A stretch of 64,000 nt of DNA from Caldifermentibacillus hisashii (GTDB lineage: Bacteria; Bacillota; Bacilli; Bacillales; Caldibacillaceae): NCBI RefSeq assembly GCF_027568575.1, contig NZ_JANUVP010000017.1. One strand, given 5' to 3'. Position 1 is the first letter of the stretch. Every line of letters starts with the position of its first letter. A program made the position numbers and the translations under genes. The notes below the pieces were generated by a model. That model saw nothing but the letters and a program-made list of their open reading frames with translations. It made no database searches and was not told the origin of the DNA. This document shows, piece by piece, positions 8,687 to 17,718 of this stretch.

Positions 8687-9619
8687 ATGGCGATAAAAAA
8701 TGTAATAAAAAAACTGGGATCCGTACTGGGATTGATTGTTATAGTGGTTACCCTTGCTATCTTAAGTCCTACTTTTTTAACGCTAGATAATATCTTCAAT
8801 GTGTTACGACAAGTTTCCATCAATGCCCTAATCGCTTTCGGGATGACCTTTGTCATCTTAACCGGTGGGATTGACTTGTCGGTAGGTTCCATTTTAGCGC
8901 TGGCTTCTGCATTAACAGCCGGATTCATGGTTGGTGGTATGGATCCGATGTTGGCGATGTTCATCGGTGTTATCTTAGGTGCAATTATGGGTGCACTCAA
9001 TGGATTTGCCATCTCAAAGGGAAAGGTAGCTCCCTTTATCGCAACATTGGCAACCATGACCATTTTCCGAGGGCTGACATTGGTTTATACAAATGGAAAA
9101 CCAATCACCGGTTTATCCGATGCAGTAACTTTTCAAATGATGGGTAGAGGGTACTTTTTCGGTATTCCATTCCCGGTTATCATTATGATTATTTCCTTTT
9201 TCATTCTATATATCATTTTACGTAAAACAACTTTTGGAAGAGGTGTATATGCTATTGGTGGAAATGAAGAAGCCTCCAGATTATCTGGGTTGAAGGTTGA
9301 CGGTATTAAAATGGGAGTATATACCATTTCCGGCGCAATGGCGGCACTTGCAGGAATGATCTTAACTTCCCGATTGAACTCTGCCCAACCTACAGCAGGG
9401 ACAGCTTATGAAATGGATGCGATTGCAGCGGTTGTTCTTGGTGGAACAAGTTTATCAGGTGGTCGAGGAAAAATTATTGGGACATTAATTGGTGCCTTAA
9501 TTATCGGTGTTTTAAACAATGGATTAAATTTATTAGGTGTTTCATCCTTTTATCAACAAGTGGTTAAAGGCGGAGTAATCTTACTTGCGGTTTTACTCGA
9601 TCGCAAAAAGTCCGCTTAA
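8687..9619 (+). CDS. rbsC: Ribose ABC transporter permease
   Basis: Membrane channel subunit of the ribose importer, 310 aa with about eight to ten hydrophobic segments. The BPD_transp_2 motifs GMTFVILTGGIDLSVGS and AIAAVVLGGTSLSGGRG are clear. AGGGGGGAATTAAC supplies the ribosome binding site at the end of rbsA. The neighbours rbsA and rbsB complete the transporter. Confidence 0.94.
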   Translation: MAIKNVIKKLGSVLGLIVIVVTLAILSPTFLTLDNIFNVLRQVSINALIAFGMTFVILTGGIDLSVGSILALASALTAGFMVGGMDPMLAMFIGVILGAIMGALNGFAISKGKVAPFIATLATMTIFRGLTLVYTNGKPITGLSDAVTFQMMGRGYFFGIPFPVIIMIISFFILYIILRKTTFGRGVYAIGGNEEASRLSGLKVDGIKMGVYTISGAMAALAGMILTSRLNSAQPTAGTAYEMDAIAAVVLGGTSLSGGRGKIIGTLIGALIIGVLNNGLNLLGVSSFYQQVVKGGVILLAVLLDRKKSA

Positions 9620-9650
9620 TAATAAATAAAAATTATAGGGGGAATTTGTT

Positions 9651-10598
9651 GTGAAGAAAAAAGTATGGAAGTTTCTTAGTTTATTTCTAGTTGTGATTTT
9701 GTTGGGTGCATGTTCTTTAAATTCTCCGGAGAAAAGTGATGAGTCATCAGGCAGTAACAAAGGGAACGGTGGAGAGAAAGCAACAAAAACAATTGGTTTG
9801 TCTATCTCTACATTAAACAATCCTTTCTTCGTTACATTGCGTGATGGTGCAGAAGCAAAGGCAAAAGAATTAGGGTTGGAAATTACAACAGCAGATGCAC
9901 AAGATGACCCGGCAAAACAAGTTAGTGATATTGAAGATTTGATTCAGCAAGGGGTTGATATATTAATCGTTAACCCAACCGATTCCGCAGCAATTGTATC
10001 AGCAATTGAGTCTGCAAACAATGCGAATATCCCGGTCATTACTGTAGATAGAAGTGCAGAAGGAGGAGAAGTAGTTGCCCATATTGCTTCTGATAACGTC
10101 GCAGGGGGAAAAATGGCTGCAGAACTAATTATTGAGAAATTAGGAGGATCGGGTAAAGTCGTTGAATTAGAAGGAGTTCCCGGATCATCTGCTGCCCGTG
10201 AACGCGGACAAGGATTTGATGAAGCAATTAAAGGTGCAAGTGGAATTGAACTAGTTGCCAAACAAACAGCAAATTTTGACCGGGCAGAGGGACTATCTGT
10301 CATGGAAAACATTATTCAAAGTACACCAGAATTTCAAGCTGTCTTTGCCCAAAATGATGAAATGGCACTGGGAGCATTGGAAGCCCTTCAAGCAGCTGGA
10401 AAGACTGATGTGTTAGTTGTTGGCTTTGATGCTACAGATGATGCCGTTGCTGCTGTTAAAGAAGGTCGAATGCTGGCAACTGTCGCACAAAAACCGGAAG
10501 AAATCGGAGCAAAAGGTGTTGAAACTGCCCAAAAAGTTCTAAAAGGTGAAAGTGTCGACGAATTTATCCCGGTTGACTTAGAATTGATAAAAAAATAA
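9651..10598 (+). CDS. rbsB: Ribose-binding lipoprotein
   Basis: Extracytoplasmic substrate-binding protein, 315 aa, GTG start behind AGGGGGAA. A lipoprotein signal peptide ends in lipobox LLGAC with Cys21 as the lipidated residue, followed by a Ser/Gly/Asn/Lys-rich linker. The mature domain is the RbsB type (STLNNPFF, NPTDSAAIVSAI, VPGSSAARERGQGF, FAQNDEMALGALEAL). It is anchored outside the membrane in this monoderm cell and feeds ribose to RbsC. It is the last gene of the operon and is followed by a large hairpin. Confidence 0.94.
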   Translation: MKKKVWKFLSLFLVVILLGACSLNSPEKSDESSGSNKGNGGEKATKTIGLSISTLNNPFFVTLRDGAEAKAKELGLEITTADAQDDPAKQVSDIEDLIQQGVDILIVNPTDSAAIVSAIESANNANIPVITVDRSAEGGEVVAHIASDNVAGGKMAAELIIEKLGGSGKVVELEGVPGSSAARERGQGFDEAIKGASGIELVAKQTANFDRAEGLSVMENIIQSTPEFQAVFAQNDEMALGALEALQAAGKTDVLVVGFDATDDAVAAVKEGRMLATVAQKPEEIGAKGVETAQKVLKGESVDEFIPVDLELIKK

Positions 10599-10643
10599 GC
10601 AATTATAGCCTGCGTATTTAAGAAATAGACAAAAACCGTAGAC

Positions 10644-10753
10644 AAAAGGGTTATCTCGGTGAAAAGCTCGAAACATCTTGGAATATTTAGTTACTTCTTT
10701 CTAGTAGCTTAAATAATTTTAGATGTGAAGAGACTTTCAGGGATAACCCTTTT
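10644..10753 (+). terminator. Long-armed hairpin terminator after rbsB
   Basis: A perfect 12-bp stem AAAAGGGTTATC (10644-10655) / GATAACCCTTTT (10742-10753) encloses about 85 nt. The interior contains a second nested stem ACATCT (10673) / AGATGT (10721). It ends in T-rich sequence and has an A-rich start, so it could act in both directions between rbsB and the convergent alaT. The loop is much longer than usual. Confidence 0.55.
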
Positions 10754-10793
10754 CATTTCTGCAAAAAATTGATACGGTTTTTACATGGGAACT

Positions 10794-10914
10794 CGTCATT
10801 CACAGACCATAAAACGGTAGTTCTATTTACGAGCTAACTCGGCGTTCACGGACTGCAGTATCATTCCGCGACTAATTCTATTTACAAGCTAACTTGATGC
10901 TCACAGACTTTCGG
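10794..10914. repeat. Imperfect tandem repeat spanning the alaT 3' end
   Basis: Two and a half diverged units of roughly 46-55 bp. Each contains TTCTATTTAC(G/A)AGCTAACT followed by GTTCACGGACT or CTCACAGACT. The array runs across the alaT stop codon, so the last residues of AlaT are encoded by repeat sequence. Confidence 0.55.
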
Positions 10915-12087
10915 GCTGGCTCCAAGGGACTGTAAAAACTTCTCAATCCGGCGAATGGCTTCCTGCAATTGTTGCAGCGAGGTGGCATAAGAACAGCGAA
11001 TATAACCTTCGCCACTTTCTCCAAAAGCATTCCCCGGAACAACGGCAACTCGTTCTTTCATCAATAATTGTTCAGCAAACTGTTCCGATGTTAGCCCGGT
11101 ATTTTGAATCGAAGGAAAGACGTAGAAAGCCCCACCCGGTAGATGACAATTTAAGCCAATCTGGTTCAATGCTTCAACAATATAATTTCTTCTCCGCCGG
11201 TAACTTTTTCGCATTTCTTCCACTTGATCGGCCCCGTTCCGTAATGCTTCAATGGCACCGTGTTGCAGCATATGTGGTGCACACATCGTTGTATATTGAT
11301 GGATTTTTAGCATGACCTCAATAATCGGCTGTGGTGCACAAACATAACCAAGGCGCCACCCGGTCATCGCAAAAGCTTTTGAAAAACCGTTGATGACAAT
11401 GGTTCTTTCATACATACCGGGTAAGGTGGCGATACTGTCATAGTCCTCATCATAAGTCAACTCTGCATAGATTTCATCCGAAACAACAATCAAGTTATGT
11501 TTCTTCACTACTTCCGCAATAGCCACTAAATCTTGTTTATTTAAAAAAGCACCCGTCGGATTATTTGGTGAACATAATAAAATCGCTTTTGTCCTGGCAG
11601 TAATGGCTTTTTCTATTTGTTCTGCCGTCACTTTAAAGCCGTTCTCTGCCCAAGTGGACACGGGGATCGGTTTTCCTCCTGCCATGGTGACTAAGGCAGC
11701 ATAGGATACAAATGCCGGTTCAATAATCAACACTTCTTCACCGGGATTTAATAAGGAACGGAAAGCTGTATCCAATGCTTGACTAGCCCCGATTGTTACG
11801 ATAATTTGATTTTCCGGTTGATAGGAAAGATGATATTTCCGTTCCATATAATTGGCTATTTCCTCCCGTAACTCAAGAAGCCCGGGATTGGCTGTATAAG
11901 AAGTAAACCCGTCCTCTATTGAAGCAATAGCCATATCACGGATTGCCCAAGGTGTGACAAAATCCGGTTCCCCGACACCTAAAGAAATTACATTTTCCAT
12001 TTTTGAAGCTACATCAAAAAACCTGCGAATCCCGGACGGCTTTAATTCGACAGCTTGTGTTGCTAAAAATTGATTATAATCAATCAT
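10882..12087 (-). CDS. alaT: Alanine transaminase-like class I aminotransferase
   Basis: PLP-dependent fold-type I aminotransferase, 401 aa. In B. subtilis the equivalent gene (formerly yugH) with an Lrp-type regulator forms alanine from pyruvate. Visible are the substrate loop LGVGEPDFVTP, the PNNPTG motif, DEIYAEL with the PLP-binding aspartate, and the PLP lysine in NGFSKAFAMTGWRLGY. The 5' end overlaps the upstream regulator gene by 4 bp, as in the alaR-alaT pair. The last ~12 residues (ending KVCEHQVSL) come from the flanking repeat and extend the protein beyond the usual ~386 aa. Aspartate or another aminotransferase specificity is the alternative. Confidence 0.82.
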   Translation of the reverse strand: MIDYNQFLATQAVELKPSGIRRFFDVASKMENVISLGVGEPDFVTPWAIRDMAIASIEDGFTSYTANPGLLELREEIANYMERKYHLSYQPENQIIVTIGASQALDTAFRSLLNPGEEVLIIEPAFVSYAALVTMAGGKPIPVSTWAENGFKVTAEQIEKAITARTKAILLCSPNNPTGAFLNKQDLVAIAEVVKKHNLIVVSDEIYAELTYDEDYDSIATLPGMYERTIVINGFSKAFAMTGWRLGYVCAPQPIIEVMLKIHQYTTMCAPHMLQHGAIEALRNGADQVEEMRKSYRRRRNYIVEALNQIGLNCHLPGGAFYVFPSIQNTGLTSEQFAEQLLMKERVAVVPGNAFGESGEGYIRCSYATSLQQLQEAIRRIEKFLQSLGASPKVCEHQVSL

Positions 12088-12587
12088 GGAGCTACCACCA
12101 TTCTGCGGTCTTGATCGTCTTTTCCTTCAATAATCACGCCGTCATGTTTATATTTTTTTAACATAAAATGGGTGGTAGTCGAGATGACGTTTTCGACTGT
12201 CGATAATTTATCCGACACGAACATAGCAATTTCTTTCATTGTTTTTCCTTCAACCGTAACCGACAAATCGTAGGCACCGGACATTAAATACAGGGAGGTG
12301 ACTTCCGGGAACCGATAGATCTTTTCAGCCACTTCATCAAAGCCAACTCCCCGTTTTGGCGTTACTTTGACGTCGATCATAGCCACGACATTTTCTTTTC
12401 CGTCAACCTTGCTCCAATCGATTAGAGCCGGATAACTAACGATAATATTTTCATCTTCTAATTTTTTGATTAGTTCTGCTACCTTGTCTTCACTTAATTG
12501 TACTTGCATGGCGATTGATTTTACCGATTGCCGATGATTTTCTTCCAATATCGCCAATATTTCAAGTTCTTCATTTGTCAGTTTCAT
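12084..12587 (-). CDS. alaR: Lrp/AsnC-family transcriptional regulator of alanine synthesis
   Basis: Regulator of 167 aa with an N-terminal winged helix (LAILEENHRQSVKSIAMQV, about residues 10-60) and a C-terminal RAM/AsnC ligand-binding domain (about 70-150) containing MSGAYDLSV. It overlaps alaT by 4 bp and should control that operon in response to an amino acid, by analogy with B. subtilis AlaR (YugG). GAGGAGGC immediately precedes the ATG. The identity rests on the gene pair more than on residues. Confidence 0.8.
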   Translation of the reverse strand: MKLTNEELEILAILEENHRQSVKSIAMQVQLSEDKVAELIKKLEDENIIVSYPALIDWSKVDGKENVVAMIDVKVTPKRGVGFDEVAEKIYRFPEVTSLYLMSGAYDLSVTVEGKTMKEIAMFVSDKLSTVENVISTTTHFMLKKYKHDGVIIEGKDDQDRRMVVAP

Positions 12588-12654
12588 GATGTGCCTCCTC
12601 TAGTTTTTACACAAAAAAATATTTGTTTGATGAACTGGTTCAGCCAAAATTACT

Positions 12655-13143
12655 CTATTTCACTCGCCCCATAATAAAAATATCTTGATATTCACCACGG
12701 GAAAAATGAGCTTTTTTCAGTCTTCCTTCGATTTCAAATCCGAATTTTTTATATAAGTGGATTGCAGATTCATTATCGACAACGACATCAAGTTCAAGCC
12801 TGATTAATCCTAAATCATGGTCTGCAAGATGAAGTAAAGTATTTAACAGCGAGCTGCCAATTCCTTTGTTTTGAAAATCACCATGTACCATCAAAACAAG
12901 CCTTCCCGTATGACGTAATTTTCCGCTGTTTACAAAAAGAGCTCCCATTCCGACCACAGTACTTCCGGTTACTGCCACAAAAACATGATCATCCGGTCCG
13001 AGCCGATTAAAAAATTCTTCTGTCCTTTCGATTCGTTCGGAGGGTAAGCCTAAGGTATTCTCTGTAACAGCCGGTTGTCGACGAATTTCATTAAGGCCGG
13101 AAATATCTTCTTTACGAATCGGCCGAATTTGGATTTCTTTCAA
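12655..13143 (-). CDS. GNAT-family N-acetyltransferase
   Basis: Acetyl-CoA-dependent acetyltransferase of 162 aa; substrate not recognisable. It shows the GNAT core: N-terminal IRPIRKEDISGL, the motif-A pyrophosphate loop region NKGIGSSLLNTLLHLA and motif B with NESAIHLYKKFGFEIEGR. AGGAGG seven bases upstream identifies TTG 13143 as the start; the ATG at 13173 lies before that site. It is transcribed in the same direction as alaR but is separated by about 67 bp. RimI/YhhY-like small-molecule or protein acetylation are both possible. Confidence 0.75.
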   Translation of the reverse strand: MKEIQIRPIRKEDISGLNEIRRQPAVTENTLGLPSERIERTEEFFNRLGPDDHVFVAVTGSTVVGMGALFVNSGKLRHTGRLVLMVHGDFQNKGIGSSLLNTLLHLADHDLGLIRLELDVVVDNESAIHLYKKFGFEIEGRLKKAHFSRGEYQDIFIMGRVK

Positions 13144-13173
13144 TGGACCGCCTCCTGACAAAGATTCAATCAT

Positions 13174-13497
13174 TACTCAAATGCAAAGATTTTTGGTAAG
13201 CTAAGAGTAATATGTATCAACTTCCAGCTTGAAAGTCTGGATACTGAAACATTCTAATCATTTGAAGCCCTTCTAATTTTATAGTAATTTTATCAAATAT
13301 AATAACCTTTGAAAATAGTCCGACTTCGATTTTCGGAAATTATTTCATAGGCAACACGTGAAATCCCTTGCTTTATTAACCTTTCACTCAAACGGAAATA
13401 TTTACCAGTAAAGAAATTCCCTGTAAGACTTTCTGGATACTGGCAAAATTTAATTACAAAAAATATTCGTTTTGCAAAAAATAAGGAGGTACTTTCT
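13174..13497. other. Divergent intergenic region, no gene seen
   Basis: A 324-bp AT-rich gap between the minus-strand GNAT gene and the plus-strand acyl-CoA cluster. It should hold both promoters but I see no strong sigma-A match. The short sequence CTGGATACTG occurs twice (near 13236 and 13432). AAGGAGGT at 13483 is the ribosome binding site of the SDR gene. Confidence 0.4.
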
Positions 13498-14277
13498 ATG
13501 GATCATAAAGTTGCCTTAATTACTGGGGGAGCAACCGGAATCGGAAAACAAACAGCGATTCAATTAGCTGAAAAAGGCTGTAATGTGGTAATTAACTACC
13601 GAAACAGTGCCTTGGAAGCCGAGACCCTTGCCAACGAGCTAAACCGGAGATATAATACGAAAAATATTGCAGTACAAGGAGATGTTGCAAACTCCTCCGA
13701 TTGTGAGCGTATGGTAAGTAAGGCGATGGAGGTTTTTCAAAAAATTGATATTCTTGTACATAATGCCGGGCCGTATATTCAAGAAAGAAAGCCACTTACA
13801 GAGTATGGGATGGACGAGTGGAATTATTTGTTACAAGGAAATTTAACCAGTGCTTTTTATTTGGCAAAACTGGTCATTCCGTCGATGCGAAAACAAAAAT
13901 GGGGACGAATTATCACCATGGGTTTTGATCGGGTAGAAACGGCACCGGGTTGGATATACCGTTCCGCATTCGCTGCCGCAAAAACGGGGCTCGCATCACT
14001 AACACGAACGATTGCAATAGAAGAAGCGAAAAACGGGATTACAGCAAACATGGTTTCACCGGGTGATATTAAAAGCGAGTGGAAGGAAAAAACAATTGCC
14101 GATGCCGTTTCGTATATGAAATCCGCCCCCGAAAGAAGAAGGGAAGGGACCGGAGAAGATATTGCCAGAACAATTGCTTTTCTTGCGGATGAAAAGTCTG
14201 ATTTGATTACCGGCTGTATTTTATCTGCTACAGGCGGTATGGATGTTTTGGGAAAAGTATTTCGGGAAAATGACTAG
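13498..14277 (+). CDS. SDR-family protein with altered catalytic residues
   Basis: Rossmann-fold short-chain dehydrogenase/reductase homologue, 259 aa, resembling FabG-type reductases. The cofactor motif TGGATGIGKQ (residues 9-18) and NAG (89-91) are intact. The catalytic YxxxK is FAAAK (F158...K162), so the tyrosine is replaced by phenylalanine. The usual serine segment reads ITMGFDR, without serine. This suggests loss of, or a change in, oxidoreductase activity. It starts behind AAGGAGGT and heads an acyl-CoA catabolism cluster. C-terminal sequence SATGGMDV matches the usual SDR end. Confidence 0.8.
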   Translation: MDHKVALITGGATGIGKQTAIQLAEKGCNVVINYRNSALEAETLANELNRRYNTKNIAVQGDVANSSDCERMVSKAMEVFQKIDILVHNAGPYIQERKPLTEYGMDEWNYLLQGNLTSAFYLAKLVIPSMRKQKWGRIITMGFDRVETAPGWIYRSAFAAAKTGLASLTRTIAIEEAKNGITANMVSPGDIKSEWKEKTIADAVSYMKSAPERRREGTGEDIARTIAFLADEKSDLITGCILSATGGMDVLGKVFREND

Positions 14278-14392
14278 AGGAAATTTTAAGCAGGAATGAG
14301 TGTTCCGGGAAAATGATTTCAGGAAAATTTTGCAGGAATGGGTCTTTCAAGAAAATGACTAGAGGAAAGTTTTACAGGAACGAGTATATTCA
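14264..14392. repeat. Three tandem ~43-bp imperfect repeats
   Basis: Units at about 14264-14306, 14307-14350 and 14351-14392 share GAAAATGA, AGGAAA and TTT(T/A)(A/G)(C/A)AGGAA. They begin in the last codons of the SDR gene and end just before the ribosome binding site of the crotonase gene, so the intergenic spacer grew by local duplication. Confidence 0.6.
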
Positions 14393-14402
14393 GGAGGTAA
14401 AC

Positions 14403-15185
14403 ATGACGGAACAAATTTTTATGGAAGTCAAAGACAATATTGCAACTATTTTTATTAACCGGCCGGAAAAAAGGAATGCGCTATCGTTCGAAATGTGGGA
14501 GAGTCTGAATGAATATGTTGAACATTGCCATGAGGACGGTGCAGTTAAAGTTATTGTCTTTCGCAGTACGACTGAGGAAGCTTTTTCGGCAGGTGCAGAT
14601 ATCAGCGAATTTCGAACAAGGCGATCGACAGCTGAAGAAATTATCACCTATAGTAAAGTGATGGCTGATCTCGAGGAAAAAATCGCAAAAGGGCCAAAGC
14701 CGGTAATTGCCATGATTCAAGGATTTTGTGTTGGAGGCGGTTGCGAATTGGCGGTGGCATGCGACTTTCGATTTTCCGACTCCACCGGGAAATTTGCGAT
14801 TACCCCGGCAAAACTTGGGATTATTTATAATACGAAAGCAACCAAGCACTTAGTTGACTTGGTTGGTCAGGCAAATGCGAAAGATATTTTATATACCGGG
14901 CGGATTTTTAACGCTGAAGAAGCACTCCGGATGGGGCTTATTGATCGAATCTACGAGCCGGATCAGTTGGAAAAGGAAACATATGCTTATGCGAAAATGA
15001 TATGTGAAAACTCACAAATGACTGTTCGAGGTGCGAAGAAAATCATTAATCACGTTCTGCATGGCGGAGAAGATGATAATGACGAAATTTTACAGGAAAT
15101 TTTAGAATCCGTTACATCGGAGGATTATAAAGAAGGTGTCGACGCCTTTTTAAGTAAAAGGAAAGCAAAATTTACATATTCGTAA
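14403..15185 (+). CDS. Enoyl-CoA hydratase/isomerase family protein
   Basis: Crotonase-fold enzyme of 260 aa that likely hydrates or isomerises an enoyl-CoA in acyl-CoA degradation. The N-terminus shows NRPEKRNALSFEMW. The oxyanion-hole segments are FSAGADISEF and IQGFCVGGGCELAVACDFR, followed by PAKLGIIYN. The equivalents of the two catalytic glutamates of rat hydratase are not clearly both present, so the reaction is uncertain. CAGGAGG at 14391 fixes ATG 14403 over an upstream in-frame start at 14313. It belongs to the same cluster as the SDR and acyl-CoA dehydrogenase genes. Confidence 0.85.
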   Translation: MTEQIFMEVKDNIATIFINRPEKRNALSFEMWESLNEYVEHCHEDGAVKVIVFRSTTEEAFSAGADISEFRTRRSTAEEIITYSKVMADLEEKIAKGPKPVIAMIQGFCVGGGCELAVACDFRFSDSTGKFAITPAKLGIIYNTKATKHLVDLVGQANAKDILYTGRIFNAEEALRMGLIDRIYEPDQLEKETYAYAKMICENSQMTVRGAKKIINHVLHGGEDDNDEILQEILESVTSEDYKEGVDAFLSKRKAKFTYS

Positions 15186-15265
15186 AAATGAAGAGTGAAC
15201 TTCAATGGGGGTACTTTTTGACGACATCCAGTTGGTTTAGCGGAGAATCTGATTGAAGTTTGTCA

Positions 15266-15294
15266 AAAAAATGATGAATGGGGATTCATTTTTT
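15266..15294 (+). terminator. Terminator-like hairpin after crotonase gene
   Basis: AAAAAATGA (15266-15274) pairs with TCATTTTTT (15286-15294) around an 11-nt loop. It is a weak AU-rich stem but ends in a T run. Confidence 0.5.
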
Positions 15295-15355
15295 AGTTGC
15301 CTTTTTTTAGAAAATAATTAATAATCATAAACAAGGAAGGTGATATTTTTTAAAA

Positions 15356-15369
15356 AGAAAGCGTTTTAA
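15356..15369 (+). promoter_or_regulatory. cre-like site upstream of acyl-CoA dehydrogenase
   Basis: AGAAAGCGTTTTAA matches the cre consensus at 12 of 14 positions, with only the outer bases off. It lies just before the GGGGG ribosome binding site. Catabolite repression of fatty-acid degradation by CcpA is known in Bacillus; binding here is inferred. Confidence 0.4.
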
Positions 15370-15389
15370 TTATTAGGGGGATGATGCGG

Positions 15390-16532
15390 ATGGAGCGCTT
15401 GTACTTAACGGAAGAACATGAGATTTTCCGACAAGCTTTACGGAAATTTTTAGAAAAAGAAGCGGTCCCAAACTATGAGCAGTGGGAAAAAAATAAAGAA
15501 GTGCCACGTTCATTTTGGAAAAAACTTGGAGAACAAGGTTATCTTTGCCCGCAAGTTGAGGAAAAATACGGCGGTTTAGGCACCGATTTTGGTTATGCGG
15601 TTGTCATGAATGAAGAAATGGAACGGGTCGGCACGGGAATGGTCGGGATCAGTCTACATAATGATATTGTTATTCCGTATATCGAATCTTATGGAACGGA
15701 AGAACAAAAACAGCGATGGTTACCCGGGGCACTTACAGGAGATATAATAACGGCCATTGGTATGACCGAACCGGGAGCGGGCTCTGATCTGGCGAATATT
15801 CAAACGACCGCTATTCGTGACGGGGATGACTATATCATTAACGGTGAAAAAACATTTATCACAAACGGTTACACGGCCGATTTAGTTGTTCTTGTTTGTA
15901 AAACCGATCCAAAGGCAAACCCTCCTCACCGCGGCATTAGTTTATTTGTTGTAGAAGCTGGTACCCCCGGTTTTAAGAAAGGAAAAAAATTGAGAAAGAT
16001 TGGTCAGCATGCCAATGACACAAGTGAGTTAATTTTTGAAGATGTGCGGGTCCCAAGAACGAATTTACTTGGTGAAGAAGGTAAGGGATTTTACTATTTA
16101 ATGGAAAAATTACAGCAGGAACGTTTGCTTGTTGCTATTCAATGTATGGCTTCTGCCGAAAAAATGTTGGAGTTAACGATTGATTATGTAAAACAGCGGC
16201 AAGCCTTTGGTACGACAATCAGCAATTTTCAAAATACCCAATTTAAAATTGCCGAAATGGCCACGGAGCTCGAAATAGGGCGTACATTTGTAGAACGGCT
16301 TATTTTGGAACATATGAAAGGAAAATCTATCGTCACCGAAGTATCGATGGCAAAATGGTGGGTTTCGGATTTGGCGAAAAAAATAGCCGGTGAATGCATG
16401 CAATTACATGGTGGTTACGGATATATGGAAGAATACGAGATTGCGAGACGATACCGTGATATCGCTGTAACTTCCATTTATGCAGGTTCAAATGAGATTA
16501 TGAAGCAAATTATTGCGAAAAATTTACTTTGA
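15390..16532 (+). CDS. Acyl-CoA dehydrogenase
   Basis: FAD-dependent enzyme for the first oxidation step of acyl-CoA degradation, 380 aa (family about 380). Signatures visible are AIGMTEPGAGSDLANIQTTA (flavin/substrate loop), GEKTFITNG and the C-terminal QLHGGYGYMEEYEIARRYRD. The glutamate in EEYEIARR is the expected catalytic base, as in short/branched-chain dehydrogenases. AGGGGG at 15375-15380 best fits ATG 15390, though ATG 15381 or 15384 are possible. It is followed after 34 bp by a thiolase gene. Confidence 0.92.
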   Translation: MERLYLTEEHEIFRQALRKFLEKEAVPNYEQWEKNKEVPRSFWKKLGEQGYLCPQVEEKYGGLGTDFGYAVVMNEEMERVGTGMVGISLHNDIVIPYIESYGTEEQKQRWLPGALTGDIITAIGMTEPGAGSDLANIQTTAIRDGDDYIINGEKTFITNGYTADLVVLVCKTDPKANPPHRGISLFVVEAGTPGFKKGKKLRKIGQHANDTSELIFEDVRVPRTNLLGEEGKGFYYLMEKLQQERLLVAIQCMASAEKMLELTIDYVKQRQAFGTTISNFQNTQFKIAEMATELEIGRTFVERLILEHMKGKSIVTEVSMAKWWVSDLAKKIAGECMQLHGGYGYMEEYEIARRYRDIAVTSIYAGSNEIMKQIIAKNLL

Positions 16533-16566
16533 GTGGCATTTTACTTAAGAAGAAGGGGGAACGTCT

Positions 16567-17718
16567 ATGAAAGAAGCGGTTATTATCGAAGGGGTACGGA
16601 CACCGGTTGGAAAGAGAAATGGTTTACTTAGTGGTATTCGGGCGGAGGAACTGGCCGCATTGCCGCTTGCCGAAGTGGTTAAGCGTGCGGGTATTGAGCC
16701 GGGTCTTGTTGAAGATGTGATCTATGGTTGTGTTACGCAAGTTGGGGAACAGGCTTCTGATATTGCCAGGCAAGCAGCACTTATTGCCGGTTTTCCGATT
16801 GAAGTGCCGGGAACAACAATTGACAGACAATGCGGTTCGAGTCAACAAGCCGTACATTTTGCCGCACAAGCAATCATGAGCGGGGATATGGATGTCGTTA
16901 TTGCCGGTGGGGTAGAGAGCATGTCTCGTGTACCCATGTTTTCTAATATGCAAGGGGTAACTTACAGCGAGGCACTTACTTCTAAGTATGAAATGATTAA
17001 TCAAGGATTATCGGCGGAACGGATTGCGGAAAAATGGTATATGACAAAAGACGAGTTGGACGAATTTTCGCTGAATAGTCATCAAAAAGCCATTCAGGCA
17101 CAAGATGAAGGCCGGTTTGCGAAAGAAATAATGCCGGTTGAAGTTACATTACCGGATGGAACGAAAACGATTGTGACGAAAGACGAAGGGCCGCGTAAAG
17201 ACACATCAATGGAAAAATTGGCAGGATTAAAGCCGTCTTTTAAAGAAAACGGTTTTATTACAGCCGGAAACTCAAGCCAAATTAGTGACGGGGCCGCTGC
17301 CATTCTTATTATGTCCCGTGAAAAAGCGGAACAGCTCGGGTTAAAACCTAGATTTCGCATTGTCGCAAGGACGGTTGTAGGTTCCGATCCGACCCTCATG
17401 TTGACCGGCGTGATCCCGGCTACGGAAAAAGTGTTGAAAAAGGCCGGTTTAACGATTCAAGAGATTGATATTTTTGAAGTAAATGAAGCGTTCGCATCGG
17501 TACCGCTTGCTTGGTTGAAAGATACCGGAGCGGATGCAAAAAAATTGAATCCGAACGGCGGGGCCATTGCACTAGGACACCCTCTTGGAGCCAGCGGAGC
17601 AAGACTGATGTTGACGATGATGAGTGAGCTGGAAAGAACGGGCGGTCGCTACGGACTTCAAACGATGTGCGAAGGTTACGGAATGGCCAATGCGACAATT
17701 ATTGAACGACTGGACTAA
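16567..17718 (+). CDS. Thiolase family protein (acetyl-CoA acyltransferase)
   Basis: Catalyses thiolytic cleavage (or the reverse condensation) of 3-ketoacyl-CoA, 383 aa. The acyl-accepting Cys89 sits in DRQCGSSQQAVH, the active-site histidine in GGAIALGHPLGASGARL and the second cysteine in MCEGYGMANA. That last motif has Tyr in place of the third-position Gly of the common CxGGG form. GAAGGGGGAA upstream marks ATG 16567. Context points to beta-oxidation rather than biosynthesis. Confidence 0.92.
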   Translation: MKEAVIIEGVRTPVGKRNGLLSGIRAEELAALPLAEVVKRAGIEPGLVEDVIYGCVTQVGEQASDIARQAALIAGFPIEVPGTTIDRQCGSSQQAVHFAAQAIMSGDMDVVIAGGVESMSRVPMFSNMQGVTYSEALTSKYEMINQGLSAERIAEKWYMTKDELDEFSLNSHQKAIQAQDEGRFAKEIMPVEVTLPDGTKTIVTKDEGPRKDTSMEKLAGLKPSFKENGFITAGNSSQISDGAAAILIMSREKAEQLGLKPRFRIVARTVVGSDPTLMLTGVIPATEKVLKKAGLTIQEIDIFEVNEAFASVPLAWLKDTGADAKKLNPNGGAIALGHPLGASGARLMLTMMSELERTGGRYGLQTMCEGYGMANATIIERLD

